From Spirochaetota bacterium (GTDB lineage: Bacteria; Spirochaetota; UBA4802; UB4802): 11,285 nt of DNA. Position numbers and translations under genes: made by a program. A model generated the notes under the pieces. The model searched no databases. It was given only the letters and a program-made list of their open reading frames with translations, and was not told the DNA's origin. The stretch spans positions 1 to 11,285 of the forward strand of contig JAKPOE010000264.1 in assembly GCA_029548025.1 (NCBI GenBank). Reading direction: 5' to 3'. Position 1 is the first letter of the stretch; every line of letters starts with the position of its first letter. Below are positions 6,945-11,285 of the stretch, in pieces.

Positions 6945-8192
6945 TCACTCATAAACCTTTTCTTCAACCTGATCTGCACCAGGAGCATCCTGTTCAACAT
7001 CTCGCAAATTTAATTTTGAGATTACCTTAAAGTATTCTTTATACCATTCATTCTGAATGATTAAATCCATAATCTCATTGGTACCAACCCATATCATGGA
7101 TAACCTGATATCCCTTACAATACGTTCAAGTGGATAAACATTGGTATAGCCAATACCACCCATTACCTGCATGCAGTTATTGGCGATAGTCCATGCGGAT
7201 TCGGTTACAAACTTTTTGGATTCGGACACCATCCTTCGCACTCTTCCTGGATGTACTTTGCCTGAATCAATAGCCAGCGCTGTACTGTATACCAGTGATC
7301 GGGTAGCATCCAGTAACATGACGCTATCTGCCACTTTAAAGCCAACTGCTTCAAAATATGCTATGGGTTGACCAAATGCTTTACGCATAGAGGTATATCG
7401 GGTTGCTATCTCAACTGCAGGGCGCACACTGCCAATAGTCATTGCAGCGGTACCTAAACGTTCGGGCAACATATTTCTGACAAAAACATCAAAACCACCA
7501 TTAATACCATTCAAAGCATACCGTTCAGGGACTCGTACCTCGTTTAAAATTAAGCGACCAGCACCACCCCCACGAACTCCCATAAGTCCGTAGATATATT
7601 TTGTTTCAACACCTTTTGTTCGTGGCACCATAAAGCAGGTTAAACGCTGATGAGCCTTCCCTTCAGGATTGGTTACCGCGTATACCATAAACCAATCAGC
7701 ACCTTCAGCTCCAACAATAAATCGTTTTTGACCGGTAATAATCCAATCACTGCCATCTTTCTTGGCAACTGTTGATGCTCCAAAAAAATCTGAACCGCCG
7801 CGTGGTTCTGTCAGGCATTCTGCAGCATAAACATCACCTTTTAATAACGGTACAACGATTTCCTGTTTTAATTCTTCGCTTCCAAATTCAACTATTGCTT
7901 CACACACTATATCAGCACCAACGCCCCATAAACAAGCTAATGAATAACTGGCAACGCCAATCTCTTCTGCAACAATACAATCATCTACCCAATTTAGTCC
8001 TCTGCCGCCATATTGTTCTGGCAATCGTATGCCCAGCAAATTCCTTTTTCCAGCCTCTTTTAAAAATTCTTTTGGGAAATGTATTTTTTCTGCATCCATG
8101 TCTAAAATCATTTCACGAGGTACCCATTTTGCAAAATCACGAGCTTCATCCCTCAACTTCAATTGTTCATCGTTCATGATATAATCAAACAT
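6945..8192 (-). CDS. Acyl-CoA dehydrogenase (FAD flavoprotein) with a helix-G-type catalytic Glu
   Basis: The enzyme oxidises an acyl-CoA to the 2,3-enoyl-CoA, passing electrons to electron-transfer flavoprotein. The 415 residues show the full family order: an N-terminal helical domain with LPEQYGGRG (58-65), the FAD/substrate loop AECLTEPRGGSD (124-135), the beta domain, and the C-terminal helices with RKAFGQPI (270-277), MGGIGYTN (344-351) and RIVRD (357-361). The usual catalytic Glu of the IYEGT motif is Val369 here (IWVGTNE). Glu244 in LPERL matches the alternative base used by isovaleryl-CoA and long-chain dehydrogenases, so the enzyme is probably active. The start is supported by GAGGAGG at 8198-8204 (plus coordinates), 5 nt ahead of the ATG. 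It is transcribed divergently from the XRE gene and ends 24 bp from the convergent hydrolase gene. The chain-length specificity cannot be told. Confidence 0.92.
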   Translation of the reverse strand: MFDYIMNDEQLKLRDEARDFAKWVPREMILDMDAEKIHFPKEFLKEAGKRNLLGIRLPEQYGGRGLNWVDDCIVAEEIGVASYSLACLWGVGADIVCEAIVEFGSEELKQEIVVPLLKGDVYAAECLTEPRGGSDFFGASTVAKKDGSDWIITGQKRFIVGAEGADWFMVYAVTNPEGKAHQRLTCFMVPRTKGVETKYIYGLMGVRGGGAGRLILNEVRVPERYALNGINGGFDVFVRNMLPERLGTAAMTIGSVRPAVEIATRYTSMRKAFGQPIAYFEAVGFKVADSVMLLDATRSLVYSTALAIDSGKVHPGRVRRMVSESKKFVTESAWTIANNCMQVMGGIGYTNVYPLERIVRDIRLSMIWVGTNEIMDLIIQNEWYKEYFKVISKLNLRDVEQDAPGADQVEEKVYE

Positions 8193-8251
8193 ATATGCCT
8201 CCTCACATATATATGGTATTCATTGCTACATTCATTTATCAGGTTCAGTTC

Positions 8252-8280
8252 ATTATTGCGATAACAACTATCGATAACAA
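8252..8280 (-). promoter_or_regulatory. Proximal promoter of the minus-strand acyl-CoA dehydrogenase with overlapping direct repeats
   Basis: Read on the minus strand, TTGTTA (8275-8280) and AATAAT (8252-8257, 5 of 6 -10 bases) are 17 bp apart, giving a leader of about 50 nt. On the plus strand the 9-mer CGATAACAA occurs twice, at 8259-8267 and 8272-8280. One copy covers the -35 and the other fills the spacer, an arrangement typical of repressor binding. Confidence 0.5.
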
Positions 8281-8352
8281 TATATGCTGATAATTATGAT
8301 GCTATTACTCAAAACTATATTCAACAATTTTTTGTACGATAGTTACCTATGA

Positions 8353-8373
8353 AATATAACATATTGTTATATT
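8353..8373. promoter_or_regulatory. Perfect inverted repeat, candidate XRE operator
   Basis: Arms AATATAACA (8353-8361) and TGTTATATT (8365-8373) are exact reverse complements around a 3-bp spacer. The inner 7-mer TATAACA/TGTTATA recurs next to it. A 21-bp twofold-symmetric site between a dimeric HTH repressor gene and its divergent neighbour is a likely operator. Binding by this particular regulator is inferred from position only. Confidence 0.55.
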
Positions 8374-8391
8374 AGTGTTATAGCTGTTATA
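8365..8391 (+). repeat. Three direct copies of TGTTATA
   Basis: TGTTATA lies at 8365-8371, 8376-8382 and 8385-8391. The first is the right arm of the inverted repeat. The ATAACA core of this box also occurs at 8261-8266, 8274-8279 and 8356-8361, so the 130-bp region holds three boxes facing one way and then three facing the other. Confidence 0.8.
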
Positions 8392-8398
8392 CTGTCAA
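8369..8398 (-). promoter_or_regulatory. Distal promoter-like element on the minus strand
   Basis: The minus strand has a perfect TTGACA (8393-8398) and, 18 bp on, TAATAT (8369-8374, 4 of 6 -10 bases). Two of the TGTTATA boxes lie wholly or partly within its spacer and the third overlaps its -10. On the plus strand the same DNA offers TTGTTA (8364-8369) and TATACT (8388-8393), 18 bp apart, which could serve the XRE gene with a leader of about 190 nt. Confidence 0.35.
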
Positions 8399-8400
8399 TA

Positions 8401-8592
8401 CAAATATCAAAAAAAATTTTTTATTGTCATAAAAAAGTAAATATGCATTAATAATCGCGTAACACAGTATACTACCTGTCTGCTAAATGTAAGATGCGAG
8501 ACTATCATGGTATGTTTTCAGAGAAGTATAAAAACTTATATTTTTCACTATTTCTATGACATCGATGGTACTATAAAAAATGAGTATATGTT
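8401..8592 (+). other. Leader region before the XRE gene, no gene seen
   Basis: This is AT-rich non-coding DNA. It holds an A8-T6 tract (8409-8422), the kind that bends DNA, a weak promoter-like TTGTCA (8424-8429) with ATTAAT 17 bp downstream (8447-8452), and an 8-bp palindrome AGTATACT (8466-8473). No convincing small gene or riboswitch was found. The XRE start at 8593 has only a weak GAG (8582-8584) ahead of it. Confidence 0.5.
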
Positions 8593-8937
8593 ATGGCATT
8601 TAAAAAGATTGGCAAAAAGATTCAAATAGCTCGTGAAGAGAAGGGCATAACGCAGATTGAATTGTCAAAGATGCTTGGCATTACACAGGCTGCATTATCA
8701 AACTATGAATTAGGCAAACGCAGATTGTATTTACAGCAAATAGAAGAGATTGCAAAACATCTTGAAAAACCTGTATCGTATTTCCTTGATGAAGAATCTT
8801 CTTCAAACATTGATGATGAACTATCTGATATTACCATTAACTCTATCACTGATAAAATCAAAAATCTTACACATTATGAAATAAATGAACTAAATCAATT
8901 TATTGATTATTTGCTATGGAGAAGAAATCATGAGTAA
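8593..8937 (+). CDS. XRE-family helix-turn-helix transcriptional regulator
   Basis: This 114-residue DNA-binding protein has the phage-repressor-like HTH_3 domain at about residues 6-66. Its core is IGKKIQIAREEKGITQIELSKMLG, with the recognition helix ITQAALSNYELGKR (30-43) and the closing IEEIAKHLEKPVSYFLDE. Residues about 70-114 form a short acidic linker and a helix rich in Asn, Leu and Ile that could dimerise. There is no recognisable ligand domain. Its last 8 bp overlap the start of the downstream dehydrogenase gene, and it is divergent from another dehydrogenase gene across a region full of repeated boxes. I infer that it represses its own operon and the divergent gene in response to an acyl-CoA or related signal. 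The ribosome binding site is weak, which suits low expression. Confidence 0.88.
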   Translation: MAFKKIGKKIQIAREEKGITQIELSKMLGITQAALSNYELGKRRLYLQQIEEIAKHLEKPVSYFLDEESSSNIDDELSDITINSITDKIKNLTHYEINELNQFIDYLLWRRNHE

Positions 8938-10051
8938 CGGGATATCAACTGATAATCTTGATGCATTAATAAATAATTGTATACAAACATTAAATATTAA
9001 TAAAACAAAATTTGATAATTTACCCGATTATGAAAGGGCTTTGGCATATTATTCAATATACCATACTAATAAAATACATCTGCTGCTGGTAAGTAATACA
9101 TACAAAGGTCTTGCTACAACATTTACTCAAACGGGAAAAGTATTTGAAGAACTTGCGTATCATTATTTTGATACTTTGCCAACCATGTTAACTACGATTC
9201 ATTGTCTGGAATTAATAAAATCTATTGCGGATGATAATAAGAAAATATTTTTACTTAATCATATCATCGATGCAAAAAAGCCTTTTGCATTTTGTTTAAC
9301 CGAAGAAAATGCTGGCTCGGATATTACAGCTATAACAACAGTTGCAACAAAAAATAATAACCAATATATTATTAATGGTACAAAGGACATTGTCATAAAC
9401 AGCGGCATTGCATCGTTTTATATTGTTTTTGCACGGAGCGGTAAAAAGGGCAGGGCAGGTTTAAATGCATTTTTAATTCCGGAAAATGCTAAAGGATTAT
9501 GCACAAACAAATTAATGTTAGATAGTTTTTATAATAGTGTGCTTGGAACGGTAACCCTGGAAAACGTAACTATAGATGAAGAGTATCAAATAGGAGAAGA
9601 TGGAAGTGGTTATTTTTTGTTAACTGAAATGCTTGATAAGGGAAGGCCATTGGTAGCTGCTTGTTGTGTTGGTGGATCACAAAGAGCCTTTGATATAATA
9701 TTAGAACATACAAAGAAACGAAAACAATTTTCAAAAACTCTTTACAATTTTCAGGGAATAAATTTTACAATTGCCGAATTTGAAACCCGTATCCATGCAG
9801 CACGATTATTATATCAGGATGCATGTAAAAAAATTGATAATGGTGAACCTTTTAGCAAAGAATCCTCTATAGCAAAATATTTTGCATCACGATTATTTTT
9901 AGATATTACAACTTTTGGTATGGATGTTTTAGGCTACCGTTCCATTTTCAATGCAAGCGAGATAAAACATCTTAACAACTGTGCGCATACCATGATGTTT
10001 ATTGATGGCACGGAAAATGTCCAGAAAATGATCATTGCCTCGCTACTATAA
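8930..10051 (+). CDS. Divergent acyl-CoA dehydrogenase-like protein
   Basis: The product is 373 residues from ATG 8930. GGAG at 8918-8921 lies 8 nt ahead, and the first 8 bp overlap the XRE gene, so translation is probably coupled. Family marks are the FAD/acyl loop FCLTEENAGSD (121-131), DKGRP (236-240), KRKQFSKTLYNFQG (263-276) and the C-terminal FIDGTENVQK (357-366). Departures are marked. The catalytic Glu of the IYEGT motif is Asp359, the helix-G position is Gly238, and the conserved Arg-Asp before the motif is replaced by LNNCAH. The Gly-Gly-x-Gly-Tyr stretch is reduced to VLGYRS. The N-terminal 110 residues are poorly conserved and lack a PEEYGG box. It may be a weak or specialised dehydrogenase, or a non-catalytic partner subunit for the divergent enzyme. 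Confidence 0.85.
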   Translation: MSNGISTDNLDALINNCIQTLNINKTKFDNLPDYERALAYYSIYHTNKIHLLLVSNTYKGLATTFTQTGKVFEELAYHYFDTLPTMLTTIHCLELIKSIADDNKKIFLLNHIIDAKKPFAFCLTEENAGSDITAITTVATKNNNQYIINGTKDIVINSGIASFYIVFARSGKKGRAGLNAFLIPENAKGLCTNKLMLDSFYNSVLGTVTLENVTIDEEYQIGEDGSGYFLLTEMLDKGRPLVAACCVGGSQRAFDIILEHTKKRKQFSKTLYNFQGINFTIAEFETRIHAARLLYQDACKKIDNGEPFSKESSIAKYFASRLFLDITTFGMDVLGYRSIFNASEIKHLNNCAHTMMFIDGTENVQKMIIASLL

Positions 10052-10059
10052 ATGTATTA

Positions 10060-11256
10060 CTAGTCATCCTTTATTTTTATGTTTTGATAGTTACCATATA
10101 AAAACAGATGTTTTAGCAACTCATTTTTTCTGTTTATTAAATAGTTTATATATTCTCTGTTATTGCTTTCCTTTTTAAGAAGGTTTATATACTGCATAAT
10201 AGCGATGGGTTGAATTTTCCTCCCATATTTATATTTTGATTCAGTATCAGGAATATTCATTATCATTACAGGAATTATGGTATATTGGTGATTGTTTACA
10301 TTATTCTTTGCAATAGTAATTTGTACAATAATTGTTTCACGAGTACTGCATTCAACACCGCTTATGGCATCAATATGGACTGAAGACTGGTTAGCTATAA
10401 AATTACCCAGGCTATAAAATATTGTACAAATACGCCCATCCTTTGTTTTAAACTGTTCAACAGGTTGAATTACATGCGGATGGTGTCCTATAACACAATC
10501 TACACCTGCCTCACAATAGTTGTGTAAAATCTCACTGTCGGATTTTGTAGGTTGTGTTTTATATTCTTCACCAATATGAGCCACCATAACAAGAAAATCA
10601 CATTTTTGTTTAATGCGTGTAATATCATTCAATACTTTGTTTATATTATAAAAATCATTTATAAAAATTTCTTTTTTTATTTTGCTAGATAGTCCATAGT
10701 TAAAAACTCCTGTATAGGCAATAATGCCAATTTTTATACTATTACCAATTATAATACCATTCATTGAATCTTTTGTTTTGTTTACCAGTGTACCTGCACC
10801 AATATAAGCAATATTTTTTAATTCAAGCATTTTTATGGTGGCAAGCAAACCCTCGTATTGTTGATCAAGAATATGGTTATTTGCAAGTGTTACAATATTT
10901 ATATGATTGCTAACAAATGCATCCAAAACTGCTGGAGGGCAATTGAATATAAAAGGTTTGCTTGTAAAAGGCGGAGCAACGGGAAACTCCATATTTGTAA
11001 CAACATAATCTGAATTTTCAAATTCTGTTTTGATATGTTCAAATAATATATCAAAACCGCCATTATTGATTGTTTGTTTTGTTTTTGTATCAATAATATT
11101 ATTTCTGAAAGCAAACGACTTTACAGGACCATGCATAATGGTATCTCCTGTAAATGATACCGTTAACGCGGTATTGTTGTTATTAGATTCTACCGTGTTA
11201 AAACAGGCAATAACAAATATAAGTATTATTGGGATTGTAATGTTTATTAATCGCAT
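10060..11256 (-). CDS. CapA-family lipoprotein (metallophosphatase-fold, poly-gamma-glutamate CapA/PgsA type)
   Basis: This 398-residue protein has a basic n-region, a hydrophobic core and the lipobox VIAC (Cys18), so it is predicted to be lipid-anchored on the outside of a membrane. CapA-family motifs appear in order: FTGDTIMHG (35-43), TNMEFP (87-92), TLANNHILD (123-131), IGAG (152-155), VAHIGEEY (225-232), GHHPHVIQPVE (257-267) and FYSLGNFI (280-287). These hold the Asp, Asn and His residues expected to bind metals. In Bacillus, CapA/PgsA belongs to the poly-gamma-glutamate synthesis and export complex, but many CapA-like proteins stand alone. No capB or capC is present here, so the substrate is unknown. 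The gene converges on the second dehydrogenase with 8 bp between stop codons. No good ribosome binding site is visible in the 29 bp left before the window end. Confidence 0.88.
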   Translation of the reverse strand: MRLINITIPIILIFVIACFNTVESNNNNTALTVSFTGDTIMHGPVKSFAFRNNIIDTKTKQTINNGGFDILFEHIKTEFENSDYVVTNMEFPVAPPFTSKPFIFNCPPAVLDAFVSNHINIVTLANNHILDQQYEGLLATIKMLELKNIAYIGAGTLVNKTKDSMNGIIIGNSIKIGIIAYTGVFNYGLSSKIKKEIFINDFYNINKVLNDITRIKQKCDFLVMVAHIGEEYKTQPTKSDSEILHNYCEAGVDCVIGHHPHVIQPVEQFKTKDGRICTIFYSLGNFIANQSSVHIDAISGVECSTRETIIVQITIAKNNVNNHQYTIIPVMIMNIPDTESKYKYGRKIQPIAIMQYINLLKKESNNREYINYLINRKNELLKHLFLYGNYQNIKIKDD

Positions 11257-11285
11257 AAAATATTATGATACCCGTGGTTTATTGG

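Noticed and set aside
7772..8179. Plus-strand open frame of 135 codons opposite the acyl-CoA dehydrogenase
   Set aside because: The dehydrogenase on the other strand has full family motifs. The plus-strand product is rich in Leu, His and Gln with no domain pattern, as expected for an antisense shadow.
8903..8929. TTG start at 8903 for the second dehydrogenase
   Set aside because: ATG 8930 has a well-spaced GGAG. The extra residues MIICYGEEI match nothing and lie inside the regulator gene.

Overview
The window is AT-rich DNA from a diderm (Gram-negative-type) bacterium. The envelope evidence is a Lol lipoprotein-sorting ABC transporter, two proteins that look like small outer-membrane beta-barrels, and two lipoproteins with lipobox cysteines. 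A spirochaete or a similar AT-rich diderm would fit, but nothing here fixes the phylum. No rRNA, tRNA, CRISPR array or complete mobile element is visible.

Layout. 1-151: a GC-richer stretch with a frame-broken remnant of a minus-strand gene that runs off the left edge. 152-3148, plus strand: an accessory surface block with an unrecognised lipoprotein (297-1334) and two beta-barrel-like proteins (1508-2167 and 2231-3148). 3256-6920, plus strand: a probable operon of lolC/E-type permease, lolD ATPase and a beta-CASP metallo-beta-lactamase RNA hydrolase. 6945-8192, minus strand: an acyl-CoA dehydrogenase. 8193-8592: a 400-bp divergent control region. 8593-10051, plus strand: an XRE-type repressor overlapping a second, divergent acyl-CoA dehydrogenase. 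10060-11256, minus strand: a CapA-family lipoprotein.

Two observations stand out. First, the lipoprotein gene has no good start in its own frame. A well-placed Shine-Dalgarno and ATG at 235 lie just upstream in another frame, followed by a heptanucleotide tandem repeat (AAATCTC, about 3.6 copies, 244-268). One extra repeat unit would fuse that start to the lipoprotein frame and give an N-terminus with a basic n-region, hydrophobic core and lipobox. This looks like a phase-variable surface lipoprotein caught in the OFF state. Second, the region between the two dehydrogenase genes carries six copies of ATAACA/TGTTAT, including a perfect 9-bp inverted repeat. They overlap promoter-like sequences for the minus-strand dehydrogenase, so the adjacent XRE protein probably controls both dehydrogenases.

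The two dehydrogenases also differ at the catalytic position. The first lacks the usual C-terminal Glu but has a Glu where isovaleryl-CoA and long-chain dehydrogenases have theirs. The second has Asp at the usual position and has lost a conserved Arg-Asp pair nearby. They may be paired subunits of a heteromeric enzyme.
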